64,000 bases of DNA, taken from NCBI RefSeq assembly GCF_003143515.1, contig NZ_CP029343.1, forward strand, positions 5,456,001 to 5,520,000, given 5' to 3'. The stretch comes from Massilia oculi. Its GTDB lineage: Bacteria; Pseudomonadota; Gammaproteobacteria; Burkholderiales; Burkholderiaceae_D. The first letter of the stretch is position 1. Each line of letters starts with the position of its first letter. Made by a program: the position numbers and the translations under genes. The notes under the pieces are model-generated. The model made no database searches. It was not told the origin of the DNA and was given only the letters and a program-made list of their open reading frames with translations. Positions 35,773 to 45,436 of this stretch are shown one piece after another.

Positions 35773-38700
35773 ATGAACCATGCAACGACACGCACGCAAG
35801 TGCTGTACCCGACCCGCTGCGCGCGTGCGGTGGCCGCAGTGATTGCCATCCTGGCCGCGCACGGCGCGCTGGCGCAGGAAGCCGCCCGCACCGTACCTTC
35901 CAGCACGCCTTCGGCCAGCGCGCCGCCAGCCACCATCAGCGACGCCGAGACCGCGCCAGCGGTGGTCCACATCGCCGGCACGCGGCGCTCGGTGGCCTCG
36001 GCCATCGACCGCAAGCTGCGCGCGAGTACCGTATCCGATTCCATCGTGGCCGAAGACATCGGCCAGTTCCCCGACAAGAACGTCGGCGAGGCCCTGTCGC
36101 GCGTGACCGGCGTGCAGCTGTCGCGTGACTTCGGCGAAGGCTCGCAGATCTCGATCCGCGGCGTCGAGCCGGACCTGAACCGCATCGAGATCAACGGCAT
36201 GTCGGTGCTGAACACGAGCGGTACGGCAGGTCGCGGCGCCGAGTTGCGCGAGCTGGCATCGGAGCTGATCGGCTCGATCGACGTCTATAAAGGCATCACT
36301 GCCGACATGACCGAAGGCGGCGTCGGCGGCTCGGTGTCGATCAAGACGCGCAAGCCGCTCGACTTCAAGGAGCCGACCATCGGCACCAGCATCTCGGCCG
36401 AACACGCGACCTCGCGAGGCGGCGTCCAGCCGCGCGGCAACCTGTACATGGCGGACAAGTACATGGGCGGCAAGCTGGGTCTGATGGCCAACTTCGTCTA
36501 TGACGAGGTCCATACCCGCAACGACTATGCGCGCAATACATCGTGGCGCTTCATCCAGGACTGGGACAAGTCGCCCGAGAAGACCGTGGTCAGCACCGAT
36601 CCGCGCCTGGCCGCGATCGGCGATGCGGGCGGGTGCTCCACCGCAGGCCTGACGACCGCCCAGGCCGACGCCTGCCGTCGCCAATGGTTCGACTACTCGC
36701 CGGGCATTGCGCGCTACGGCATCTGGACCCGCGACCACAAGCGCTCGTCGGGCGAGGTCACGGCGCAGTACGAGTTCAGCAAGAACTTCAACGCCTGGGT
36801 GAGCTACCAGGCCAATACCCAGCGCCAGCGCCTGAACGACCGCAACTTCGGCACCGACTTCCCGGATGCGAATCGGCTGGCGAACCCCGGCCAGGCGCCG
36901 GTCTACAACCCGGCCACCGGCGTACCGACCACTGCCGGCACCTGCCTCCCGGCGTCCACGACGCCCGACGATATGGTGATCACCAACCACCACGTCACCT
37001 CCTACACTGTCGGCAACTGCCTGTACGCCGCGGGCCGCGGCGGGCAGGGCGCCTTCGGCACGTCGGCGCGCGACTTCCAGCTCGACATCGATTCGCGCTA
37101 CGCCACCTCGGGCTTCCTGTACAAGCGCGACCGCCTCGAGGTCGAAGGCCTGTTCGGCACCTCGCGCTCGCATTACGACAGCGACAGCAACAATATCGCG
37201 CTGACCCAGAATGCGCCGGGGCTGAAGGTGACCCTGGACGACCAGGGCTTGCCGCGCTTTACCTTCCCGGCCGGCTACAGCCCGGACGATCCAGCCTCCT
37301 ACGTCCAGGCCCAGCTCCAGTATCGCCCCAGCGAGACCAAGAACCAGGAGGACCAGGCCAAGGTCGACCTGCGCTACCGCTTGACCACGCCGTTCTTCAC
37401 CAAGCTGTGGTTCGGCGCCCAGGCCCGCAAGGCCGAATCGACCCAGTACAACGGCGGCGGCTACCTCGCCAGCAGCGGCGCCAATCCCGCTTCGACCGCC
37501 GACGACATCAACGTTCGCGGCGCCAACATCAACCAGACGGCGATCTACGACCCGTTCTATACCGGCGGCGCGCAGCGTCCGAACGACGCCCAGTCCTTCA
37601 TCAACTCGGGCTTCTCGACCCGTTACATCAACGCGGCCCAGATGGCGCAACTGATCAGCGCCGTCAGCGGCCGCTCGCCCGGCACCTTCTTCGGTGGCCT
37701 CGGGGACATCAAGGGCATGCCGTCCGGCTGGATGTCGCCGGTGTTCGCGAATGCCTTGCCATTCTTCGACACCTCGGCTTTCAACCACGACTACCTGTAT
37801 AACTCGCCTGGGAGCGACGGCAACACCTATCCGCAGATTCCGGCCTTCGGCGTGGAAGAGAAGATTGCCGCCACCTATCTGCGCCTGGACTGGGCCACCC
37901 AGTTGTTCGGTTACGAGGTCGACGGCAACATCGGCATGCGTTATACCCGCACCGACAACAAGTCCTCGGGCTTGCAGCGCTACTCGGTGCGTACCGAGAC
38001 GTCCCCCGGCTCCACGACCTACACCGACGTCGTCGTGAGCAACGGCGTGGTCACGGTCGACAACACCTACCACGACTGGCTGCCGAGCTTCAACGGCGCC
38101 TTCTGGTTCATCGACAACAAGTTCCTCGCCCGCGTCGGCTGGGCCAAGGCGATGGCGCGCCCGCGCATGGACCTGCTGGCGCCGAACGCCACCTGCGTCC
38201 TGGGCAGCGGCAATCCGCAGTTCGGCGGCGAAGGCGTCGATACCTGCACCGCCGGCAATCCGGACCTGAAGCCCTACCGCTCGACCAACACGGACTTCAG
38301 CCTCGAGTACTACCCGACCCCGGACAGCCAGCTGTCGCTGGCCGTGTTCGAGAAGGACATCTCGAGCTACGTGATCGAACGCGTGCTGACCCGCGACGTC
38401 GACCTGTTCAAGAATGGCCAGCGTTTCAACGTCACCCAGGCCGTCAACGGCGAGGGCGCCACCACCAAGGGCATCGAGCTGGCCGGCCGCACCGCGCTGA
38501 CCTTCCTGCCGGGCTGGCTGAGCGGCTTCGGCGTCGACGCCAACTATACCCGCATGGACTACAAGTACGCGCCGGGCAAGGAGCGCCTGAACCTGCTCGA
38601 CGACACCGTGCTGCCATATCCGGGCATGTCGAAAACCGCCTATAACCTGTCGCTGTGGTATGACCAGGGGCCGGTCAATGCGCGCCTGGCCTATACCTAC

Positions 38701-38937
38701 CGCGACCGCTTCTTTACCGGCGCCAATGACGTCTCGGGCAACCCGGTGTTCCAGGAAAAGACCGGCTTCCTGGATGCGAAGATCCAGTGGCGCTTCAACG
38801 ACCGGGTGTCGCTTGCACTGGAGGGCAAGAACCTGACCGACGAAGTGCAGCGCAGCGATGCGGGCGACCCGTTCCGGATCAATGAACTGGCATGGTCGGG
38901 ACGCCGCTACTTCCTGACCCTGGGCGTCAAGATCTGA
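35773..38937 (+). CDS. TonB-dependent carbohydrate receptor (CUT type, TonB-Xanthomonas-Caulobacter family)
   Basis: A 1054-residue outer-membrane receptor. A signal peptide (VAAVIAILAAHGALAQ) is followed by a plug domain with the family hallmark SDSIVAEDIGQFPDKNVGEA, LSRVTGVQLSRDFGEGSQIS, VRGVEPDLNRIEINGM-type sequence and ELIGSIDVYKGITADMTEGG. A long barrel ends RRYFLTLGVKI. Receptors of this length and plug type import oligosaccharides rather than siderophores, and they sit with glycosidases. Here the substrate should be rhamnogalacturonan or arabino-galactan oligomers. GGAG lies near the ATG. Upstream are a LacI-type palindrome and the 48-bp element; downstream is a strong terminator. Confidence 0.92.
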   Translation: MNHATTRTQVLYPTRCARAVAAVIAILAAHGALAQEAARTVPSSTPSASAPPATISDAETAPAVVHIAGTRRSVASAIDRKLRASTVSDSIVAEDIGQFPDKNVGEALSRVTGVQLSRDFGEGSQISIRGVEPDLNRIEINGMSVLNTSGTAGRGAELRELASELIGSIDVYKGITADMTEGGVGGSVSIKTRKPLDFKEPTIGTSISAEHATSRGGVQPRGNLYMADKYMGGKLGLMANFVYDEVHTRNDYARNTSWRFIQDWDKSPEKTVVSTDPRLAAIGDAGGCSTAGLTTAQADACRRQWFDYSPGIARYGIWTRDHKRSSGEVTAQYEFSKNFNAWVSYQANTQRQRLNDRNFGTDFPDANRLANPGQAPVYNPATGVPTTAGTCLPASTTPDDMVITNHHVTSYTVGNCLYAAGRGGQGAFGTSARDFQLDIDSRYATSGFLYKRDRLEVEGLFGTSRSHYDSDSNNIALTQNAPGLKVTLDDQGLPRFTFPAGYSPDDPASYVQAQLQYRPSETKNQEDQAKVDLRYRLTTPFFTKLWFGAQARKAESTQYNGGGYLASSGANPASTADDINVRGANINQTAIYDPFYTGGAQRPNDAQSFINSGFSTRYINAAQMAQLISAVSGRSPGTFFGGLGDIKGMPSGWMSPVFANALPFFDTSAFNHDYLYNSPGSDGNTYPQIPAFGVEEKIAATYLRLDWATQLFGYEVDGNIGMRYTRTDNKSSGLQRYSVRTETSPGSTTYTDVVVSNGVVTVDNTYHDWLPSFNGAFWFIDNKFLARVGWAKAMARPRMDLLAPNATCVLGSGNPQFGGEGVDTCTAGNPDLKPYRSTNTDFSLEYYPTPDSQLSLAVFEKDISSYVIERVLTRDVDLFKNGQRFNVTQAVNGEGATTKGIELAGRTALTFLPGWLSGFGVDANYTRMDYKYAPGKERLNLLDDTVLPYPGMSKTAYNLSLWYDQGPVNARLAYTYRDRFFTGANDVSGNPVFQEKTGFLDAKIQWRFNDRVSLALEGKNLTDEVQRSDAGDPFRINELAWSGRRYFLTLGVKI

Positions 38938-38956
38938 TGTCGCTCCCGATGTCTGC

Positions 38957-38989
38957 AGCCAGCCGCCCTTGATGGGTGGCTGGCTTTTT
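38957..38989 (+). terminator. Rho-independent terminator after the TonB receptor
   Basis: AGCCAGCCGCCC pairs with GGGTGGCTGGCT (one G-T pair) around a 5-base loop and is followed by TTTTT. It starts 20 bases after the receptor stop. It probably reduces but may not abolish read-through into the glycosidase genes that follow on the same strand. Confidence 0.85.
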
Positions 38990-39005
38990 CGCTGGAGAGG
39001 ACACC

Positions 39006-40037
39006 ATGAAGTTCATTGCTCTGCCGGTCCTGTGCATGTGGCTGGCTCTGGCTGGCTGTCAGGCGCCGCCCGCATCCGAGCCAGACGCCGGATTCGCCAA
39101 CCCGTTGGTGCGCCAGCGCGCCGATCCCCATGTCACCCTGCATCCGGACGGCTGGTACTACCTCACCGCCACCGTACCCGAGTACGACCGCATTGAGCTG
39201 CGCCGCGCGCGCAGCCTCGACGCACTCGGCAAGGCCGAGGCGAAGGTCGTCTGGCGCAAGCACGCCAGCGGCGAGATGGGCGCCCATATCTGGGCGCCCG
39301 AGCTGCACCGCATCGACGGCAAGTGGTATCTGTACTTCAGCGCCGGGCGCGCCGACAAGGTGTGGGAGATCCGGTTGTACGTGCTGGAGAACAGCGCAGA
39401 AAATCCTTTCGATGGCGAATGGATCGAGCGCGGGCAGCTCAGGACCGGCTGGGAGAGTTTCGCCCTCGACGCCACCACCTTTGCGCACCGCGGCCAGCGC
39501 TACCTCTCATGGACCCAGGTCGCGCCGGATGGCAGCAAGGGCACCAATATCTACCTGGCGAAGATGGACGGGCCGCTGGCGATCCGCCAGCCGGCGGTGC
39601 TGCTGACACGGCCCGAACATGACTGGGAAAGGCTCGGTCATTGGGTCAACGAAGCGCCGGCGGTGCTGGTCAGGAATGGCCGCGTGCTGATGACGTATTC
39701 GGCCAGCGCCACCGACGCCAGCTATGCGCTCGGCCTGCTGTGGGCGCAGGAGGATGCCGACCTGCTCGATCCGGCCTCGTGGACCAAGTCGCCGCAACCC
39801 GTCCTGCGCAGCAGCGAAAAGACTGGCCAGTATGGACCGGGACACAACAGCTTCACCACCAGCCCGGACGGCAAGACCGATATCCTGGTCTACCATGCGC
39901 GCAACTACCGCGACATCGCCGGCGAGCCGCTGCGCGACCCGAATCGCCACACGCGCGCACAGGCGATTGGCTGGCGCGCCGACGGCATGCCGGACTTTGG
40001 CGAACCGGTCGCCGACAGGGAGGCAGGGAATCAATGA
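39006..40037 (+). CDS. GH43-family lipoprotein (exo-alpha-L-arabinofuranosidase-like)
   Basis: A 343-residue lipoprotein: signal MKFIALPVLCMWLALAGC with the lipobox LAGC, so it is probably anchored in the outer membrane. The five-bladed propeller has the three expected acids: Asp in RQRADPHVTLHPDGWYYL (base), Asp in WESFALDATTFAHRG (pKa modulator) and Glu in HWVNEAPAVLVRNG (acid). HIWAPELHRIDGKWYLYFSA is typical of GH43 exo-arabinofuranosidases acting on arabinan. The family is broad, so linkage specificity is inferred. AGGAC precedes the ATG. GH35 follows 46 bases later. Confidence 0.85.
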   Translation: MKFIALPVLCMWLALAGCQAPPASEPDAGFANPLVRQRADPHVTLHPDGWYYLTATVPEYDRIELRRARSLDALGKAEAKVVWRKHASGEMGAHIWAPELHRIDGKWYLYFSAGRADKVWEIRLYVLENSAENPFDGEWIERGQLRTGWESFALDATTFAHRGQRYLSWTQVAPDGSKGTNIYLAKMDGPLAIRQPAVLLTRPEHDWERLGHWVNEAPAVLVRNGRVLMTYSASATDASYALGLLWAQEDADLLDPASWTKSPQPVLRSSEKTGQYGPGHNSFTTSPDGKTDILVYHARNYRDIAGEPLRDPNRHTRAQAIGWRADGMPDFGEPVADREAGNQ

Positions 40038-40083
40038 GGAATATTGACGTTCAGGGTAACGATTTGCAGCAAAGGAGTGTGGC

Positions 40084-43000
40084 ATGAAGTGGTATCACCC
40101 GATGGTGGCTTGCGCCGCCCTGTGGTCGGCAGGGCTCGCGTCGGCCCAGGAACTCGGCATTCCCCAGGGTTCGGGCGTGGAGGCGGCGCGTGACGCCGCC
40201 GAAGCGGCGAAGAACGCCGACCAGGTGGTCCTGATGCCGGCGCTGACGGCCGGCGCGGCCAACGCGCTGAGCATCCTGGTCTCGCGCGACGGCGCCGATT
40301 TCACCTCGCTGGCTTCCGAGACCTGGACGCCGCCATCCGGCGCCCTGCGCGATCCGGCGCTGGCGCAGCACGCCGACGGTCGCTATTACCTGGCGTATGC
40401 GAACGGCGCGGGCGGCATCGGCCTGGCCCGCTCGCAGGACCTGCGCCGCTGGGAGTTCGTGCGCGACCTTCCACTGGGCGGCGCGGTCCAGGCCGGCAAG
40501 CCTGGCTGGGTGCGCGAGCCTGACGGCGCGCTCAAGCTGGTGCTCGCGAGCGCCGGAGGCATCCAGGTCGTCGCGCCGGACGCGCACATGGACAACTGGT
40601 CTGCGCCACGGCGGCTGGAAGGGCTGGCCGGCCACCTCGAGGCGGTTGTGCTGGGCGATGGCGCAGGCTATCTGGCGGTGGCGCGCCAGCAGGACGGCCG
40701 GCTGGTGCTGGCGCGCGCCGGCGCCCTGGCCGGCCCGTGGAAGATCGACGCTACCCTCGACGAGCTCGGCGCCGGCATGACGGCGGCGGCCCTGGTGCGT
40801 CATGGCCAGGCCCTGCGCCTGTATGGTGTCGACGCCGACCGGCGCGCATGGCACGCCGACAGCCTCGATGGGGGCCGCAGCTGGAGCGAACGGCGGCGCC
40901 TGACCGGCACCGCCGCGATGGCGTCCGGATTCGGCGCGCTGGCGGCCGATGACAAGGCGCTGGCCAGCATATCCACTCCCCACGGACCGCCGCGCAAGGT
41001 GAGCTGGGACCAGTACTCGCTCAAGATCGACGGCAAGCGGGTGGTGGTGTGGTCGGGCGAGATCCACCCGTTCCGCTTGCCGAATCCGGCCCTGTGGCGC
41101 GACGTGATGCAGAAGATGAAGGCGCTGGGCTTCAATGGCGTGGCCTTCTATTTCGATTGGGGCTATCACTCGCCGGCGCCGGGCGTCTACGATTTCTCGG
41201 GCATCCGCAACGTCGAGCGTGCGCTGCAGATCGCGAAAGAGGAGGGCATGTACATCATCGCGCGCACCGGTCCTTACATCAATTCGGAACTCACCGGCGG
41301 CGGCTATCCCGGCTGGATGTTCCGCAACCGCGGCGAGGCGCGCACCGACGATCCGGTGTACCTGGCGGCGGTGGACGAGTGGATGACCCAGATCAATGCG
41401 ATCATCGCGCGCCACCAGGTTACCGACGGCGGCGGCAACGTGATCGCCTACCAGCTCGAGAACGAGCTGGGCAAGGTGGAGCCCAAGCACGTGCGCCAGA
41501 TGGAGCACCTGGCGCGCAAGGCGCGCCGCGACGGCATCACGGTGCCGTTCTTCCACAATGCCGCCGGGCGCCTGCCCGACTGGACGCCGAAGGGCTCGAG
41601 CGCGGCGTGGGCCAATCCCGGCCCGACCGACATCTACGCCTTCGATGGCTACCCGGGCGGCAGCTGCGACGTGCACGCCAGTCCCGCGGGCGCCAACAAG
41701 GCGCCCGACTGGGGCATCTATGGCGCGCCGGGCCCGCGTGCGGGCGCGCTGTCTTCGCCCGCCACGCCGGGCTTCGCGGCGGAACTGGGCGGCGGCTGGT
41801 TCGACTACTGGGGCTCGAACGGCACCTATGTCTGCACCGCCGAGCGCCAGGGCAAGGGCTACCAGCGGGTCTTCTACGGCACCAACCTGATCAACCGGAT
41901 CACGATCCACAACGTTTACATGACCTTTGGCGGCACGTCCTGGGGGTGGCTCGCGGGCCCGGTGGTCTACACCTCGTACGACTACGGCGCGGCGATTGCG
42001 GAAGACCGCGGCCTGCGTCCCAAGGCCTACGCGCTCAAGCAGCAGGGCATGTTCGTGCAAGCTGCAGAGGCCGTGCTGGCCGAGATGGACAAGGGGCCGC
42101 CGCTGGCGCCGGCGGAGGGCAAGGTCAAGGTCTACCACAACATCAACAAGCGCCTGGGCACCCACGTGGTGTTCGCCGCCCACAACCCCGTTGATGGCAA
42201 GGGCGAGGAGCGCTTCAGCGTCAGGCTGGCCACGCGCGACGGCGAGTACACGATCGCGTCGCTGCTGCGCGGCCAGGACGCGCGCATGCTGCTGGCGTCC
42301 TACGACATGGAACGCCAGCGCCTGGTGTATTCGACCTCCGAGCTGCAGACGCACCTGCGCGACGGCGAGCGCGACATCGTCCTGCTGCATGGGCGCGATG
42401 GCCTGGAGGGCGAGACCGTGCTGCGCTACGCCGGCGCGCCGACGGTCGAGGTGCCGGCGGGGCGGGTGCAGTCGCGCTGGGATGCGGCGAAGGGCGACCT
42501 GGTGCTGAACTACGTGCACGAAGGCCTGGCGCGGGTACGCATCTCGGGCGGCGGGCGTGCCCCGATGCTGCTCCTGCTGGCGGATGAACCGACCAGCATG
42601 CAGTTCTGGACCGAGGACACCGGGGCTGGACGCGCCCTGCAGCTGACGCCGGCCCTGGTGCGATCGGCGCGGCTCGCCGGCGGTCTGCTTGCCATGACGG
42701 GCGACGTCGACCAGGATGGCGCCATCGAGATCTGGGGCCCGGCGTTCGAGACCGCCAGCTTCAATGGCCAGCCTCTCGCGCTCACGCGCCAGCCCGGTGG
42801 CAGCATGCGCGCCGCTGGCCTGAAGGGACCGGCGGCGGTGCGCGTGCCGGACCTGGCGCGCCTGACCTGGACCCGGCGCATGGACAGCCTGGAGGCGGCG
42901 CCGCGCTTCGACGACAGCGCCTGGGTGCAGGCCGACCGGCGTCCGTCGGCGGCCCAGACCTGGACCATGCCCGAACGGGGCCAGCCAACGCTGGCGATGA

Positions 43001-43887
43001 GCGACTACGGTTTCCATCACGGCGACGTGTGGTATCGCGGCCGCTTCACCAGCACCGATCCGAAGGCCAACCAGCTTGAGCTGTTCTACGGAGCCGGTGG
43101 CGCCGGCATGATCCAGGTGTGGATCGATGGCCGCTTTGTCGGCCAGCACGAGCTGGACACCGGCCGCTCGTTCCCGGAGACGACCGACAGCGTCAAGCTC
43201 GACCTGGGCAAGCTGCCGCCGGGCGAGCACGTGATCGCGGTCATGGTGCGCAACAATGGCCATAACTGGAACCTGATGGCGGACGACTTCCACCGCGAGG
43301 CGCGCGGCCTGATCTCGGCCTCGCTGACGCGCCGTGGCGGCCAGCGCTTCGGCACGCCGATCGCCTGGCGCATCCAGGGCCGCCGGGGCGGCGAGGAGCT
43401 GGTCGACCGCGTGCGCGGCCCGATGAACAACGGCGGCCTGTATGGCGAGCGCGCCGGCTGGCACCTGCCTTCCACCCCATCCCGGGGTTGGCAGTCCACG
43501 CGTCAGACTGACGCCCCACCAGCCGCCGGCACCTACTGGCTGCGCACGCAATTCAGGCTCGACCTGCCGCGCGACCACGACGTCCAGCTGGCCCTGGCCT
43601 TCGGCGACACCGCCAAGCCACGCTCCGACCGCGACAACCGCGCGCTAATCTTCGTCAACGGCTGGAACATGGGCCAGTTCATCGCCCACATCGGCCCCCA
43701 ACGCACCTTCGTCATCCCGCCGGGCATCCTCAACCCGAACGGCGAAAACACGATAGCGCTCGCAGTGACAACCGACGGCCGCCCCGACAACGCCCTGGAA
43801 CCCGTCAAGCTTGTCGCCCTGCGCACTACCCGCGGCGGCGTCCCCCTCGACATCATGAATGGCCAGGACGAGCCGCCCCAGAAATAG
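40084..43887 (+). CDS. GH35 beta-galactosidase fused to an N-terminal GH43-like propeller
   Basis: A 1267-residue exported protein; signal peptide MKWYHPMVACAALWSAGLAS. Residues ~25-295 look like a degenerate GH43/sucrase-type propeller (RDPALAQHADGRYYLAYANG, IGLARSQDLRRWEFVRDL). The GH35 TIM barrel starts near 305 (GKRVVVWSGEIHPFRLPNPA) with acid/base Glu461 in YQLENELGK and nucleophile Glu567 in FAAELGGGWFDYWG. Beta-rich galactosidase domains follow, including two jelly rolls (FHHGDVWYRGRFTSTDPKAN and LIFVNGWNMGQFIAHIGPQR), as in large fungal-type LacA enzymes. It should release terminal beta-galactose from pectic side chains. GGAG lies 7-10 bases before the ATG. The propeller-GH35 fusion is unusual. 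Confidence 0.88.
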   Translation: MKWYHPMVACAALWSAGLASAQELGIPQGSGVEAARDAAEAAKNADQVVLMPALTAGAANALSILVSRDGADFTSLASETWTPPSGALRDPALAQHADGRYYLAYANGAGGIGLARSQDLRRWEFVRDLPLGGAVQAGKPGWVREPDGALKLVLASAGGIQVVAPDAHMDNWSAPRRLEGLAGHLEAVVLGDGAGYLAVARQQDGRLVLARAGALAGPWKIDATLDELGAGMTAAALVRHGQALRLYGVDADRRAWHADSLDGGRSWSERRRLTGTAAMASGFGALAADDKALASISTPHGPPRKVSWDQYSLKIDGKRVVVWSGEIHPFRLPNPALWRDVMQKMKALGFNGVAFYFDWGYHSPAPGVYDFSGIRNVERALQIAKEEGMYIIARTGPYINSELTGGGYPGWMFRNRGEARTDDPVYLAAVDEWMTQINAIIARHQVTDGGGNVIAYQLENELGKVEPKHVRQMEHLARKARRDGITVPFFHNAAGRLPDWTPKGSSAAWANPGPTDIYAFDGYPGGSCDVHASPAGANKAPDWGIYGAPGPRAGALSSPATPGFAAELGGGWFDYWGSNGTYVCTAERQGKGYQRVFYGTNLINRITIHNVYMTFGGTSWGWLAGPVVYTSYDYGAAIAEDRGLRPKAYALKQQGMFVQAAEAVLAEMDKGPPLAPAEGKVKVYHNINKRLGTHVVFAAHNPVDGKGEERFSVRLATRDGEYTIASLLRGQDARMLLASYDMERQRLVYSTSELQTHLRDGERDIVLLHGRDGLEGETVLRYAGAPTVEVPAGRVQSRWDAAKGDLVLNYVHEGLARVRISGGGRAPMLLLLADEPTSMQFWTEDTGAGRALQLTPALVRSARLAGGLLAMTGDVDQDGAIEIWGPAFETASFNGQPLALTRQPGGSMRAAGLKGPAAVRVPDLARLTWTRRMDSLEAAPRFDDSAWVQADRRPSAAQTWTMPERGQPTLAMSDYGFHHGDVWYRGRFTSTDPKANQLELFYGAGGAGMIQVWIDGRFVGQHELDTGRSFPETTDSVKLDLGKLPPGEHVIAVMVRNNGHNWNLMADDFHREARGLISASLTRRGGQRFGTPIAWRIQGRRGGEELVDRVRGPMNNGGLYGERAGWHLPSTPSRGWQSTRQTDAPPAAGTYWLRTQFRLDLPRDHDVQLALAFGDTAKPRSDRDNRALIFVNGWNMGQFIAHIGPQRTFVIPPGILNPNGENTIALAVTTDGRPDNALEPVKLVALRTTRGGVPLDIMNGQDEPPQK

Positions 43888-43906
43888 CGGTTCCTATCCA
43901 ACCAAT

Positions 43907-43958
43907 AAATAGGGTCAGTAAATAGGGTCAGTAAATAGGGTCAGTAAGTAGGGTCAGT
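43907..43958. repeat. Four tandem copies of a 13-bp repeat
   Basis: The unit AAATAGGGTCAGT occurs four times without gaps; the last copy has one change (AAGTAGGGTCAGT). It lies 20 bases after the GH35 stop, in a strikingly AT-rich gap. Confidence 0.9.
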
Positions 43959-44019
43959 GTCGAATTGTTTGCCAACTTCAGTAAATCAATTGGCAAATAA
44001 TTTTACTCTGACCCTACTT
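43946..44019. repeat. Long inverted repeat overlapping the tandem repeat
   Basis: AAGTAGGGTCAG and AATTGTTTGCCAA on the left pair with TTGGCAAATAATT and CTGACCCTACTT on the right, around a 14-base loop. It lies between the convergent GH35 and rhaK genes. It resembles the short terminal repeats of small non-autonomous mobile elements and could also work as a bidirectional terminator. Confidence 0.7.
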
Positions 44020-44025
44020 GTTGGG

Positions 44026-45422
44026 TTATTGGGCGTGGGATAGTTGCGGGATGGTTGCGGCGAGTGCGGCGCGCCAGGCGGTGCGGTAGGCGGAGAGGCC
44101 GGCGACGGTGCGCGGCGGCTTGGGGTGGTGTTGGGCGCTTGGGGTGGCGTCGCGGTAGCGCAGGAGCCAGCCGCCGCAGGTGGTGCCGCTGGCGTCGTCG
44201 GAGTAGGCCAGGGCCTGGTGGGGACGCAAGCTGGCCAACAGGGGACCGAACCAGGGATTGGCGGTGAAGGCGCCTTCGACGGTGATCGAGCCGCGCGCGC
44301 CGAGCGCGTCCAGGCAGTAGTCGGTCATCAGGACGCAGTACAGCGTGGCGAGCGCGAAGCGTTCGCCGACGTCGGCGGGGGCGGGCCATCGATGCGGCCT
44401 GCCTGGCCTGCGAAAGGGCCGCCGCCGTCGGCGAAGCAGGGCAGCGCCATCGTGCCGCGCGCGATCAGCCGTTCGAGCTGTTCGAATGAACACGTGCCTG
44501 GCTGGTCGCCGGCCAGCGCGCCGAATTCACGCCCGCCCATGAAGCGCATGCAGGCCACCGGCTGGCCGAGGGCGTTGGTATTGGCCAGCATGTCGGCGTC
44601 TTCGCGCAGGCCATCCAGGCTGGCGCCGAAGGCGGCCGCGATCAGCCAGGTGCCCGTCGAAAGCACAGTACGTGGCGAGGTGGCGCCATCGCGGCTCAGG
44701 TGGCGCAGCAGCGAGGCATTGCTGTCGTGGATGCCGCACAGGACTTCGCAGGATGGCGCCAGCCCGGTGGCTTGTGCTACCTCGGGACGCAGCACGCCGA
44801 GCGAGGCCGAGGCCGGCGCGAGCGGCGGCAGTTGCGCTTCCCAGCCCATGCGCCTCACCAGCGACGAATAGTCCTGGCGCACCGGATCCCATAGATCGGT
44901 ATGGCAGCCGAGCGAGGTCGCTTCGCCGGCGGCCACGCCGCACAGGCGCCAGGCCCAGTACTGCGGGTACATCAGGATGTGGCGCGCCCGCGCGAAGGCA
45001 TCCGGGTGTTGTTGCTGCAGCCAGGCCAGCTGGCGGCCCAGGTTCAGGCCCGCCGGCAGCAGCGGTGAATAGGTCTGCGCATAGGCGGGCCGCAGCGCGG
45101 CGTAGTCGAGACCCGGCAGCGCCGTCTCGTAGTCGAGCACCGGCAGCACCAGACCGTCGTCGTCGACCAGGGCGGCGGTGGCGCCGTGGGTGACTGGAAC
45201 GATCGCCGTCACCCGCGCCTGGCCGGAGAAGGCGCGGCACGTCGCCAGCATCCAGTCCCAGATGCCGTCGGTGTCGTGATGCGGATAGGGACCATCGTGC
45301 CGGATCGCATTGGGCCGGCGCCGTTCGGCCAGCAGCCGCCCGGCAGCATCGACCAGGGCCAGCTTGACGTTCGTCTTGCCGATGTCGAGGACGATCAGGG
45401 CGTCGTTCGGAGTCGCTTGCAT
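44026..45422 (-). pseudogene. rhaK: Rhamnulokinase-type FGGY carbohydrate kinase, single frameshift
   Basis: The first part, starting at 45422, is a good FGGY kinase: ALIVLDIGKTNVKLALVDAA, HDTDGIWDWMLATCRAF, GCHTDLWDPVRQDYSSLVRR, CGIHDSNASLLRHL and TVLSTGTWLIAAAF. Around 44377-44392, inside G/C runs, the frame is lost. The adjacent frame continues with DVGERFALATLYCVLMTDYC, GSITVEGAFTANPWFGPLLA and DASGTTCGGWLLRYRD, which is the normal FGGY C-terminal domain, ending at 44026. One added base would restore a protein of about 465 residues. Position at the end of the rha transporter operon identifies it as the rhamnose-pathway kinase RhaK. It is either a real recent mutation or a homopolymer sequencing error. 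Confidence 0.85.
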
Positions 45423-45436
45423 GGGATCGCGCTCCA

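Noticed and set aside
35743..38073. 776-codon minus-strand frame opposite the TonB receptor
   Set aside because: Antisense shadow; the receptor reads correctly over its full length.
40051..43578. 1175-codon minus-strand frame opposite the GH35 gene
   Set aside because: Very long but of antisense composition, and it lacks any motif.
43907..43958. CRISPR-like short repeats
   Set aside because: The four 13-bp units are adjacent with no spacers, and there are no cas genes.
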